NCBI RefSeq assembly: GCF_005869845.1
Contig: NZ_VAWF01000003.1
Location: 1-64,000 of the forward strand
Direction: 5' to 3'
DNA: 64,000 nucleotides
Origin: Fodinibius saliphilus
GTDB taxonomy: Bacteria; Bacteroidota; Rhodothermia; Balneolales; Balneolaceae
The translations under genes were made by a program, and so were the position numbers. Shown piece after piece: positions 51,885 through 60,652 of the stretch (positions are counted from its first letter, which is position 1; every line of letters begins with the position of its first letter). Under the pieces are notes generated by a model that worked only from the letters and a program-made list of their open reading frames with translations, made no database searches and was not told where the DNA came from.

Positions 51885-53604
51885 CGTTTTCAGGAATTTT
51901 GTCTTTAAGATGAGTGCGTGTTGAATCTTTGTTTAATGCTTTTTGCCACCATTGACGGGCCTCTGATATATCGCCTAATTCCTTTAACACATCTCCCATG
52001 TGTTCCATAACTTCAGCACTGGCTTCTCCTGTCTCAAGAGCAGCACGAATATACTTTTCTGCTTTTGGGAATTCCCCCTTTTGATAATATACCCATCCAA
52101 TAGTATCAAGGTAAGATGGGTTTTTTGGCGCAAGTTGAATGGCTTTTTTTGCCATTTTTTCGGCCTTTTGAAGGTTTTTCTTTTGCAAGGAAAGGTAATA
52201 GGCATAGTTGTTTAGCAGGCCGGGGCTGTTCGGTTCAATCTTCAAAGCCTGTTCATAATGCGAGAAAGCATTGTCCCATTGCTTTAAGGCCGCATATGCA
52301 TTGGCGATAGCACCCAAAATATTTGTCTTAAGAGAGCGACGAACGGGTAACTTTTCTGCTTTTTTTAAGTAACCTAACGCTTTTTGATGATTTTGGCGTA
52401 AAAGATGAGCATTCCCCAGAAAATATAAGATGATGGGTTCTTGAGGTACCGCTTTTGTGGCTTGTTCACCAACTAGGATGGCTTCTTTTGCTCTTCCCTG
52501 TTGAAGTAGTAATTGAAGTCGTTTCTGCCATGCGGTATCGTTCGCTGGGGTAAGGTCTGTGGTATTTTTGTATGCTTGCAGGGCTAAGTCTGTTTGTCCT
52601 GTTTGGAGAAAAAAGTCAGCAGCTAACGATTGGGCACCACCATAGTTAGGCTCAGTCTTCATTAGTTTTTTTAAAACGGTTGCAGTCGTCTGTTGTAGCT
52701 TATGATTATCAGGATCAGATTTGTAATTTGAATAAAGGTATCTGCCAACGTTAAGTTTGGTGGCTTTGTCAATAGTAGAATCAACAACAACATCGGATAA
52801 AAGAACTGAGAGGCTGTCCCACTGTGCTTTTTTTATGTAGATATTGGAAAGCATAAGGAGGGTTTGGGTATCTCGTTTATTTATCTGGAGCGCGTTATTC
52901 AGCACTTCTTTGGCTTCTTTTAACTTCCCCATTTCTTTGTAGTGATTACTCAATACTTGCAGGGTTGCAATATTATTGGGATCAAGGTCACGTATTTTTT
53001 TTAGTTCAGTGATGGCAGAATCTTGCATACCCAGGTCATTAAAATTTCTCAGCCGTTCCAATCGTACATTGAGGTCCTCTCCGTCAAGGAATAGTAGTTT
53101 GCTGTATACTTTGTTTGCTTTCTTGAGCTGTTTGGAATCGCCATAGGATTGGGCCAATTCATGGAGCAAATTTTCATTATTGGGATTATACTCTAGGGCT
53201 TCCTTCAGTTCAGTAATAGCAGCGTTATTTTTCCCTTGGTCACGATATAACCGCGCTAGTTTAAGGCGGTACCACGGATTGCCAGGTGCCAGCTTTACAG
53301 CTTGTTTTCCATAATATTCGGCATTGGTGATATCGTCTACCATCAGGTAAGCATCAGCAAGAGCGTAGTTGACCCCGGCATGATCCGGAAGTTTTACATA
53401 TGCTGATTTCAGTAGCTCGAGGGCATGCTGGTAATCCTCATTTTCGAATGCGGCAAGACCATCAATATAAGCTGACCGTGCATTAATACGGGTGTTCTCT
53501 TCCACCATCTGCTGATCTTGTGCCATTAAATCAGTAGAAAAAAAGAGCAATGCCATTACAGCAATGGCAAAGAAAGAATAAATGTTAGATGAAAGATTTT
53601 TCAT
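51877..53604 (-). CDS. TPR-repeat protein (exported)
   Basis: A 575-residue protein with a signal peptide (start at MKNLSSNIYSFFAIAVMALL; a longer frame to 53640 adds 12 residues) and at least a dozen 34-residue TPR units (for example ALELLKSAYVKLPDHAGVNY, KANKVYSKLLFLDGED, NAFSHYEQALKIEPNSPGLL). TPR arrays are scaffolds for protein contacts. The gene is first in a three-gene overlapping operon with DUF4292 and EnvC-like genes, so it probably works at the envelope, likely periplasmic. Confidence 0.92.
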   Translation of the reverse strand: MKNLSSNIYSFFAIAVMALLFFSTDLMAQDQQMVEENTRINARSAYIDGLAAFENEDYQHALELLKSAYVKLPDHAGVNYALADAYLMVDDITNAEYYGKQAVKLAPGNPWYRLKLARLYRDQGKNNAAITELKEALEYNPNNENLLHELAQSYGDSKQLKKANKVYSKLLFLDGEDLNVRLERLRNFNDLGMQDSAITELKKIRDLDPNNIATLQVLSNHYKEMGKLKEAKEVLNNALQINKRDTQTLLMLSNIYIKKAQWDSLSVLLSDVVVDSTIDKATKLNVGRYLYSNYKSDPDNHKLQQTTATVLKKLMKTEPNYGGAQSLAADFFLQTGQTDLALQAYKNTTDLTPANDTAWQKRLQLLLQQGRAKEAILVGEQATKAVPQEPIILYFLGNAHLLRQNHQKALGYLKKAEKLPVRRSLKTNILGAIANAYAALKQWDNAFSHYEQALKIEPNSPGLLNNYAYYLSLQKKNLQKAEKMAKKAIQLAPKNPSYLDTIGWVYYQKGEFPKAEKYIRAALETGEASAEVMEHMGDVLKELGDISEARQWWQKALNKDSTRTHLKDKIPENGE

Positions 53605-53673
53605 ACGTTTGGTAACGAGTTCGTAGCCTATATAGTACAATAAATTGAATTTCCGATCAGCTTTTCAAAAATA

Positions 53674-54420
53674 TTAATCAGCTATAGTTTTGCGCCAGCT
53701 GTTAAGGCGTCCAAAGGCGTGCTTCATGTGTGATCCATACCAACTGAACCATTCTCCCTCTACCACGAGTACCCGTGCAGCAGGGCAGGCTTCTTTTACC
53801 ACTGCAATATGTTTTTCTTTGAAGGGATAGGGTTCACTGCTCAGTAAAACAAGATCGGGGTTATAGCTTTTGAGTGACTCAAGCTCAAAAGTGGGGTATC
53901 GACTTTCACTGTTAAAAACATTGGGTAGGTTCCAGTGCTCCAACACGTCGTTGATGTAGGTGTCGTGGCCTACAGACATCCATGGATCTTTCCAAATCAT
54001 ATAGGCCGTTCGCAGCTCGGTTTCATCAGGACGCTCCTCCAGCCGCTGTTGGATATCGGTAATAAGCTGTTCGGCTGTTTCAGATACATTAAAAGTTTGT
54101 GCAAGGTTATGAATAGCGATGAGAGCATCCTCGATAGTTTCGATCTCTGTTATAATAACCTCAGAATCAGCTGTTAGTTGATTGATATCCTCCGGGCGAT
54201 TTTCCTCTTTGTTAGCAATGATGTAATCGGGGTCGATATTGTGAATTTTATCCAACCTGGGATTTTTAGTACCGCCGACGATGGGTATGTTTTCCACTTT
54301 TTCCCTGGGATGTACACAAAAGCGGGTACGTCCCACGAGCTGGCCATGGAGTCCCAAATCAATAAGTAGTTCAGTCAAACTGGGGACCAAGCTAATAATA
54401 GATGGTTTTTCTGAGCTCAT
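53674..54420 (-). CDS. BtuF-like substrate-binding protein, no signal peptide
   Basis: A 248-residue helical-backbone metal-receptor protein of the BtuF/FhuD-like class (SLVPSLTELLIDLGLHGQLVGRT at the start, DYIIANKEENRPEDI, WMSVGHDTYINDVLEHW). In other bacteria such proteins bind cobalamin, haem or siderophores and feed an ABC importer. Here there is no signal peptide and no permease or ATPase nearby, so it may be cytoplasmic. This is seen, not explained. Start is at ATG 54420. Confidence 0.85.
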   Translation of the reverse strand: MSSEKPSIISLVPSLTELLIDLGLHGQLVGRTRFCVHPREKVENIPIVGGTKNPRLDKIHNIDPDYIIANKEENRPEDINQLTADSEVIITEIETIEDALIAIHNLAQTFNVSETAEQLITDIQQRLEERPDETELRTAYMIWKDPWMSVGHDTYINDVLEHWNLPNVFNSESRYPTFELESLKSYNPDLVLLSSEPYPFKEKHIAVVKEACPAARVLVVEGEWFSWYGSHMKHAFGRLNSWRKTIAD

Positions 54421-54466
54421 AATTCTTTGATCTATTTAGTGCATATACTGGGTAACTCTACAAAAA

Positions 54467-55333
54467 TTAAAATCGTTGTACAATTCTTTTGAGCTGTTGC
54501 GCGTAACTTCCTCCAAACAAGTTGGTATGTACTAACAGTGGGTATAGATTATAAATATCTTTTCGTTGATTAAAATTTGGCTGCAGTGGGTAGGCTTCTT
54601 TATACGCATTATAGAAAGCAGATGAAAACCCTCCAAAAAGTTGGGTAAAGGCCAGTTCTATTTCTCGATGTCCGTAATAAACAGCAGGGTCATATATCGT
54701 AGTCTGTCCCTCTTGATCATAAAAAAAGTTACCGCTCCAAAGGTCCCCATGAAGAAGACTGGCTGGTTCTTTTGGGAAAATAGTTGGTAGGCGTTTATAC
54801 ATTGATTGGAACTGTGAGACTGTTTTTGATCCCAGTTTTCCCGAATCTGTTGCCATTTTAAGTTGGGGGTCCATCCGTTCTTCAATAAAGAATGTTATCC
54901 AGTCATCATGTTTTTTATTGGATTGTGGGAGGCGCCCGATGTAGTTGTTATGATCGAGCCCGAACTGCTCTTGCTGTTTTTTGTGCAGTTTTGCGAGTTG
55001 TTGGCCAAAGTGTTGAGCAGAGCCATTTTTTGCCTGTCCCTCCTCAATGAACTCCTGGACCATATATCCAATGCTCCCACTTGTTTCTCCTGTTGCGTAA
55101 ACGGTGGGGATATGAATCGTTGTATTTGCTGAGCGTAACAGTTCGAGTCCTTTTTCCTCAACAGAAAACATATTGGGATCAGCCGAAGTATTCCATTTAA
55201 GGAAGCAGGGCTGGCCATTACTAAGCGTAATTTTGGCAGCCTGGTTGATGCTACCGCCGGAAAGCCGGCGTTGAGATTCAATTGTTTGATCGAGCTTATT
55301 TTCGAGTTCAGATAAAAGAGAATCGGGAATCAT
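54467..55333 (-). CDS. Fructosamine/ketosamine-3-kinase family protein
   Basis: A 288-residue cytoplasmic kinase of the fructosamine-3-kinase family, which phosphorylates the sugar of glycated Lys or N-termini so that it falls off. The Gly-rich N-lobe reads SGGSINQAAKITLSNGQ, the catalytic loop is LLHGDLWSGNFFYD (Asp after HG), and the metal-binding segment is TTIYDPAVYYGHREIE. Length is normal. It overlaps the LMW phosphatase gene by four bases, which supports a shared deglycation role. Confidence 0.92.
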   Translation of the reverse strand: MIPDSLLSELENKLDQTIESQRRLSGGSINQAAKITLSNGQPCFLKWNTSADPNMFSVEEKGLELLRSANTTIHIPTVYATGETSGSIGYMVQEFIEEGQAKNGSAQHFGQQLAKLHKKQQEQFGLDHNNYIGRLPQSNKKHDDWITFFIEERMDPQLKMATDSGKLGSKTVSQFQSMYKRLPTIFPKEPASLLHGDLWSGNFFYDQEGQTTIYDPAVYYGHREIELAFTQLFGGFSSAFYNAYKEAYPLQPNFNQRKDIYNLYPLLVHTNLFGGSYAQQLKRIVQRF

Positions 55334-55842
55334 TGGATGATATGTTGTTCTAATTTATCGAGCAGTGTTTCGCAGCTGCGTTTCACAATTTGGAAGACAT
55401 TCTCGAACCCTTCGGGGCCGCCATAATAGGGGTCGGGGACTTCGCCATCTCCCGGGTGAGGGTCAAAATCGCGCATTCGGCCAATCGTTGCGTGTTCGTT
55501 TCCATTGGCCATATGTTCAACGTTTTTCAGGTTTTCGTTATCCATAGCAAGCACCAGGTCAAAATAATCCAGGTCGAAAGTTTTGAATTGGCGCGCTTTT
55601 GAATAGAGTTTGATGCCGTGCTTATTGGCTGTTTGCTGACTTTTGCTGTTCGCTGACTCCCCAATATGGTATGCAGAAGTTCCTGCCGAGTCGACTTCAA
55701 AATAATTTCCGAGCCCTCTTTCAGTGATTAAATGCTGAAAAACGCCTTCAGCTGTAGGACTTCGACAAATATTGCCTAAGCAAACAAAACAAATTTTGTA
55801 GTGGTTTTCTTTTGTAATAGGGTCAGAGATGTTTAAATCCAT
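55330..55842 (-). CDS. Low-molecular-weight protein-tyrosine-phosphatase family
   Basis: A 170-residue cytoplasmic phosphatase with the P-loop CLGNICRS (Cys21, Arg27) and the general-acid region DPYYGG. Many bacteria use this family on protein phosphotyrosine, but next to fructosamine-kinase homologues some members act on ketosamine 5-phosphates. The ATG at 55842 precedes an 11-residue polar extension before the core. It is first in a two-gene operon (4-base overlap with the next). Confidence 0.93.
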   Translation of the reverse strand: MDLNISDPITKENHYKICFVCLGNICRSPTAEGVFQHLITERGLGNYFEVDSAGTSAYHIGESANSKSQQTANKHGIKLYSKARQFKTFDLDYFDLVLAMDNENLKNVEHMANGNEHATIGRMRDFDPHPGDGEVPDPYYGGPEGFENVFQIVKRSCETLLDKLEQHIIQ

Positions 55843-56151
55843 AGTGAATAAACAGTAAGCAGTAAGTTTTGGGTTAGCTCAGCACAAAATAATGATGCTG
55901 TCACGATTATGCATACTTATTCATTTGCGGTAATTCTAATTTGCAACTTGTTGTACCTTTCCTTTTAATAGGTCGCTAACATTGTAAAATTCATACTTAG
56001 AATGTGAATTGATGACTTAAGACTTGTATCTTTGGGGCTCATTTAAATTGAGCGCACATTATTTTAAGCATGTAAAGTTACTGCAAGATTGAAAAAAATC
56101 TTATATTAGTAGCTTCACAAAAAGCCAACGAAGCAGTTATACCGGCATTTT
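55843..56151. other. Intergenic region upstream of ileS
   Basis: 309 bases between the divergent phosphatase and ileS genes. It holds the -7-like element at 56027, a small palindrome GCTCA...TGAGC at 56037-56053, and a short hairpin AAGATT/AATCTT near 56090. I see no T-box leader or RNA gene. Confidence 0.55.
56027..56034 (+). promoter_or_regulatory. Candidate Bacteroidota -7 promoter element
   Basis: TATCTTTG matches TAnnTTTG and lies 118 bases before the ileS start, giving a leader of about 110 bases. No clear TTTG at the -33 distance was found, so the call is tentative. Confidence 0.4.
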
Positions 56152-59100
56152 ATGAGTAAACAGTTTGAAGAAGTAAAACAATTAAATTTTTCAAAACTCG
56201 AAGTTGAAACCCTAAAGTGGTGGAAGGAGAACGATATTTTCGAGAAAAGTCTTTCTACCCGCGAAGAGGGAATACCCTTTACCTTCTATGAAGGCCCACC
56301 CACCGCCAACGGGAAGCCGGGTATTCATCATGTGATGGCTCGTACCGTCAAAGATATGTTCTGCCGGTACAAGACGTTGAAAGGGTTTCGCGTTGAGCGA
56401 AAAGCCGGCTGGGATACGCACGGGCTGCCAGTAGAGATTGAAGTTGAAAAGGAACTTGAGCTTGAAGGGCGCGAGCAGGTCGAAGAGTATGGCGTAGCTG
56501 AATACAACGAAAAGTGCCGTGAGAGCGTCCTTAAGTACAAGGATTTATGGGACAAGCTCACAAACCGCATGGCTTACTGGGTAGATCTTGATGATCCCTA
56601 TATCACTTTTGATAATGATTATATCGAGTCGGTATGGTGGGCTTTTAAGACCCTTTACGAAAAAGATCTTGTTTATAAAGGATATAAGATTCAGTGGTAT
56701 TCGCCGGGCAGTGGTACGGTTCTTTCCTCGCACGAGGTGAGTTTGGGATATGAAGAAGTGCAGGATCCTTCTATCTTTGTGAAATTTAATGTGGAGATGT
56801 CAGAAGATGTTTATTTCCTGGCATGGACCACGACGCCCTGGACTATTATTTCCAATATGTGTTTGGCAGTAAATCCCGACTTGGATTATGCCAAAATTGA
56901 GATTTCTGAGGGCGATCGCACCGAATATTATATCATGGCTAAAGAGTGTATCGATGAAGTCATCGATCACGATTACGAAATTGTTGAAGAGTATAAAGGA
57001 GAAGAATTGATAGGCTGGACCTACGATCCTGTCTTTGACTATGCTCTTGAAGAGTACGACCGGAAAGAGGCCTGGGAGGTTGTGTCTGCTGATTATGTAA
57101 CAACCGACGAGGGTACCGGAGTGGTACATACCGCTCCCGCTTTTGGTGCCGATGACTATGAGACCGGCCAGAAGAATAATATCCCGATGTTCAACCCTAT
57201 TGATGGGGACGGGAAGTTCACGGCGAAGGTGCCTGATTACGAAGGGCAGTGGTTTAAAGATGCTGACAAAGAGATTGCCCGTGCTATTAAGGATAAACAC
57301 CTGATGTACAAGCACGAAACATATCTGCACAACTATCCGCACGACTGGCGTAAAGGTACGCCATTGATGTCTTATCCGGTAGAATCCTGGTTCATTGAAA
57401 CCACAGATGTGAAGGATAAGATGGTCAGCTTTAATAAAAAGATTAACTGGAAGCCCCCAAGTACAGGATCGGGACGATTTGGAACCTGGCTCGAAAATAA
57501 TGTGGATTGGGCTGTTTCTCGTCAGCGCTACTGGGGGTCACCAATTCCAATCTGGGTAAGTGATAAAAACCCGGATCATATTGAAGTAGTAGGCAGTATC
57601 GAAGAGCTAAAAAAGAAAGCGGGATTAGCTGATGATGTGGAGATTGACCTGCACCGTCCTCATATTGATGAAATTACATGGGAAGGTCCCGATGGCGGGA
57701 CGATGCGTCGTATTCCGGACTTGATGGATGTTTGGTTTGATTCTGGATCGATGCCGTTTGCGCAGTGGCACTATCCATTTGAGAATAAAGATAAGTTTGA
57801 AGAGAATTTCCCTGCCGACTTTATTGCGGAAGGGGTGGATCAGACACGCGGTTGGTTTTACACCCTGCATGCACTGGGAACGATGCTGTTCGATCAGCCG
57901 GCCTACAAAAATGTGGTATCAAATGGACTGGTGCTCGATGAGAACGGCAATAAGATGAGTAAGTCAAAAGGCAATGCAGTAGAGCCTTTTGAAGTTATTC
58001 AAAAGTATGGTGCCGATACTGTACGTTGGTATATGATGAGTAACTCCTCGCCATGGGAGAACTTGAAGTTCAGTGAGCACGGCCTGCAAGAAACACAGCG
58101 TAAGTTTTTTAATACGTTCATTAATACATACTCATTCTTCGCCATGTATGCGAACATCGATGGCTTTACTTATACGGGTTCTCCTATCCCGGTGGGTGAT
58201 CGTCAGGAGATGGACCGTTGGGTTATTTCGCGACTCAATACCACGGTAAAGTTGGTTGATGAGTATCTGGATGATTATGAGCCAACAAAAGCGACCCGGG
58301 CTATTGAAGAGTTTGTTGAGGAACTCAGCAACTGGTATGTGCGCCGTAATCGTCGTCGTTTTTGGAAAGAAGATAAGAGTCTGGATAAGACGGCTGCCTA
58401 CCAAACTCTCTATGAGTGCTTGGTAGATCTGGCAAAGCTAATAAGTCCTATAGCACCTTTTTCAGGAGAATGGCTGTACCAGAAGTTAAATGATGTGACC
58501 GAAGTAGATGAAGAATCGGTACACATTTCATTCTACCCGACGGTAGAAGAAACAGCTATTGATAAACAGCTGGAACGCCGAATGGAGATGGCCCGACAAG
58601 TTTCGTCGATGGTATTGAGCCTGCGTAATAAGTTGGAGCTTAATGTACGACAGCCGCTGGCCCGTATCATTCTGCCTATAGACAAAGAGGATGACCGACA
58701 AGCCGTTGAGTCAGTCAAGGATATCATTCTCGATGAGGTAAATGTTAAAGAAATTGAATTCGTTGATGACGATTCTGGTATCGTCCACAAGTCGGCCAAA
58801 CCTAATTATCCGAAACTGGGTAGTAAGCTGGGCAGTAAAATGAAGCCTGTTGCAGCTAAAGTGGCTGAGTTAAGTACCGAAGAAATTACGGAGTTTGAAG
58901 AAACTGGCTCTATCGAGCTGGATCTTGGAGAAGAAGGAATCGTACAGCTCGGTAGCGATGGACTGGAGATTGTACGTACTGGGTTGGAAGGCTGGTCGGT
59001 TGAAACAGAAAATGGCTTAAGCGTAGCACTGGATACCGAACTTACGCCCGAACTTGTTAATGAAGGATTGGCCCGTGAGTTTGTAAATAGAATCCAGAAT

Positions 59101-59322
59101 ATGCGAAAAGAGGCCGACTTTGACGTCGTTGATCGTATCGTTATCGGTTTTAATGGCTCTGAGAAATTAGAAGAAGCTGTTGGGTCGATGAAAGAATATA
59201 TTAAAAGTGAGACGCTGGCCGAAGAAATTGTCGCTGAGGAATTAGAAGTATCAGACTTTGTAAAGAATTGGGAAATTGGGGATGAAGAATCCACTATTTC
59301 CATCAGAAGAAATCCTAACTAA
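56152..59322 (+). CDS. ileS: Isoleucyl-tRNA synthetase, type 2 (IleS2-like)
   Basis: A 1056-residue class I synthetase attaching Ile to tRNA-Ile. The HIGH motif reads GKPGIHHVMART (HHVM at residues 59-62), the KMSKS loop is at 601-605 (NKMSKSKGN), and the editing domain is in the connective region near residues 200-400. It has the type 2 (eukaryote-like) N-terminus and length and lacks the C-terminal zinc-binding Cys cluster of type 1 bacterial enzymes. In other organisms type 2 enzymes are less sensitive to mupirocin. It is first in a tight ileS-dksA-lspA cluster. Confidence 0.96.
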   Translation: MSKQFEEVKQLNFSKLEVETLKWWKENDIFEKSLSTREEGIPFTFYEGPPTANGKPGIHHVMARTVKDMFCRYKTLKGFRVERKAGWDTHGLPVEIEVEKELELEGREQVEEYGVAEYNEKCRESVLKYKDLWDKLTNRMAYWVDLDDPYITFDNDYIESVWWAFKTLYEKDLVYKGYKIQWYSPGSGTVLSSHEVSLGYEEVQDPSIFVKFNVEMSEDVYFLAWTTTPWTIISNMCLAVNPDLDYAKIEISEGDRTEYYIMAKECIDEVIDHDYEIVEEYKGEELIGWTYDPVFDYALEEYDRKEAWEVVSADYVTTDEGTGVVHTAPAFGADDYETGQKNNIPMFNPIDGDGKFTAKVPDYEGQWFKDADKEIARAIKDKHLMYKHETYLHNYPHDWRKGTPLMSYPVESWFIETTDVKDKMVSFNKKINWKPPSTGSGRFGTWLENNVDWAVSRQRYWGSPIPIWVSDKNPDHIEVVGSIEELKKKAGLADDVEIDLHRPHIDEITWEGPDGGTMRRIPDLMDVWFDSGSMPFAQWHYPFENKDKFEENFPADFIAEGVDQTRGWFYTLHALGTMLFDQPAYKNVVSNGLVLDENGNKMSKSKGNAVEPFEVIQKYGADTVRWYMMSNSSPWENLKFSEHGLQETQRKFFNTFINTYSFFAMYANIDGFTYTGSPIPVGDRQEMDRWVISRLNTTVKLVDEYLDDYEPTKATRAIEEFVEELSNWYVRRNRRRFWKEDKSLDKTAAYQTLYECLVDLAKLISPIAPFSGEWLYQKLNDVTEVDEESVHISFYPTVEETAIDKQLERRMEMARQVSSMVLSLRNKLELNVRQPLARIILPIDKEDDRQAVESVKDIILDEVNVKEIEFVDDDSGIVHKSAKPNYPKLGSKLGSKMKPVAAKVAELSTEEITEFEETGSIELDLGEEGIVQLGSDGLEIVRTGLEGWSVETENGLSVALDTELTPELVNEGLAREFVNRIQNMRKEADFDVVDRIVIGFNGSEKLEEAVGSMKEYIKSETLAEEIVAEELEVSDFVKNWEIGDEESTISIRRNPN

Positions 59323-59338
59323 GAAAAGTGAGTGCATT

Positions 59339-59749
59339 ATGGCATCAGGAAAAAACGATACCAACAAAGACGAAGAACGAGTATCTCCGTATTCAGACGA
59401 GGAACTAGAATATTTCAGAGGTATTATCCTCAAAAAGCTTGAAGAAGCAGAAAAGGAGCTCGACTCGCTACAAAGTTCTCTGAAAGACAGCATGGAAAAT
59501 GCCGGCGAAGATACGGCCTATTCTTTCCATATGGCTGATGTAGGTACCGAAGCCCAGGAACGTGAGAAGACCTATATGCTCTTCAATCGTACGAAGAAGT
59601 TTGTACGGTATTTGAATCGTGCCTTGGAGCGTATCGATAATAAAACTTACGGCGTATGCAAGGTAACCGGTGATAAGATCTCTAAAGGTCGACTTGAAGC
59701 GGTACCGCATACACAGCTTAGTATTGAGGCGAAGCTCAAGCGCAGATAA
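59339..59749 (+). CDS. DksA/TraR-family protein with incomplete zinc finger
   Basis: A 136-residue DksA/TraR-like regulator that in other bacteria binds RNA polymerase. The start MASGKNDTNKDEE follows ileS by 16 bases. It has the two-helix coiled coil (about 25-90; EYFRGIILKKLEEAEKELDS) and the C-terminal zinc-finger region YGVCKVTGDKISKGRLEAVP...LSIEAK. Only one Cys remains of the usual four, so zinc is probably not bound in the normal way. This reduced form is common in Bacteroidota. It is placed between ileS and lspA in the same operon. Confidence 0.87.
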   Translation: MASGKNDTNKDEERVSPYSDEELEYFRGIILKKLEEAEKELDSLQSSLKDSMENAGEDTAYSFHMADVGTEAQEREKTYMLFNRTKKFVRYLNRALERIDNKTYGVCKVTGDKISKGRLEAVPHTQLSIEAKLKRR

Positions 59750-59777
59750 TTAAATTTTCCAGTAATACGGTATTCAT

Positions 59778-60365
59778 TTGGATCGATCAAAACTAACTGC
59801 GCTAACGGTTCCTGCTGTCATTGTTGTCATCTTAGATCAGTTGAGCAAGCACTGGATCCGTATATCACCGAGCTATCACCATTGGGAAATTATTCCGGGT
59901 TGGCTTTCTTTTAACTATACCCAAAACCCCGGTATGGCGCTGGGGATGCGATGGGCCTCTACGGAGGTCATCAGCATTGTTGCTATTATTGCTACAATGG
60001 GAATTTTGACCTATGTGCTTTATAACAGAGAGCAGGCTACCCAAGGATATCTGCTCTGTATGGGGTTGGTGCTTGGTGGTGCTTTCGGTAATATTATTGA
60101 TCGCCTGGTGATGGGATATCTTGAATCATATGGCGGGCTTTTAGAGGGGCATGTTGTCGATTTTATTCACTTCGATCTGGTCGTTAGCGGATACCCTGTT
60201 TTCCCCTATATTTTTAATGTAGCTGATGTGGCCATAAGCACAGCTATTATTGCTATGATCCTCTTCCACAAAAAAGTAATGCCCGAGGACTATGCTTCAC
60301 CTGATGATTCTGATGGGATGGAGCAGAGCTCCCAAGCTGTGTCTGAGCCTTTGGAAGAAGAGTAG
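59778..60365 (+). CDS. lspA: Signal peptidase II
   Basis: An inner-membrane aspartyl protease that cleaves the signal of diacylated prolipoproteins, 195 residues. Four helices and both catalytic-Asp motifs are visible: GGAFGNIIDRLVMGYL and FNVADVAISTAII, plus FNYTQNPGMALG. A 30-residue acidic C-terminal extension (DYASPDDSDGMEQSS) exceeds the usual 160. The TTG start at 59778 is used, since no ATG precedes the first helix. The adjacent ileS-lspA order is widely conserved. The stop codon lies within the terminator hairpin at 60355. Confidence 0.93.
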   Translation: MDRSKLTALTVPAVIVVILDQLSKHWIRISPSYHHWEIIPGWLSFNYTQNPGMALGMRWASTEVISIVAIIATMGILTYVLYNREQATQGYLLCMGLVLGGAFGNIIDRLVMGYLESYGGLLEGHVVDFIHFDLVVSGYPVFPYIFNVADVAISTAIIAMILFHKKVMPEDYASPDDSDGMEQSSQAVSEPLEEE

Positions 60366-60384
60366 CAATAGCACTCTTCTTTTC
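60355..60384 (+). terminator. Terminator of the ileS-dksA-lspA operon
   Basis: A perfect nine-base stem (AAGAAGAGT with ACTCTTCTT, loop AGCAATAGC) then TTTC. The hairpin includes the lspA stop codon, so coding and termination overlap. Confidence 0.7.
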
Positions 60385-60652
60385 TATAGAAACATCGAGT
60401 TCGCTGTCTTTCCTATGAATACAAAGATGAAAGCTTTTGTCTCATCTTCAATTAGTTACTAGTCATCGCAAAACCTGTGGATTCCGGGAATGAAGAAGAT
60501 TGTTGAAAACAAGAAAATGCTGCTAATAAAGTAGGGGAGGTCCTGCTAACTCAATTGGTCAGAGTAGTTATTGGTTATTTGTTAATCGCTCATTTATTTG
60601 ATTACATGCCGAGGACAACAAATAGTCACTTTACAATTAACCAACAACCACA

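Noticed and set aside
55981..56151. A T-box leader upstream of ileS.
   Set aside because: No specifier-loop or T-box consensus; only two short weak hairpins.
60535..60565. A tRNA D-arm-like stretch (TAACTCAATTGGTCAGAG).
   Set aside because: No acceptor, anticodon or T arm can be formed around it, so at most a relic or chance match.
60572..60651. A 13-of-15 inverted repeat (TGGTTATTTGTTAAT with ATTAACCAACAACCA) just after ribBA.
   Set aside because: AT-rich, long loop and no T tail on the minus strand; not convincing as terminator or mobile element.
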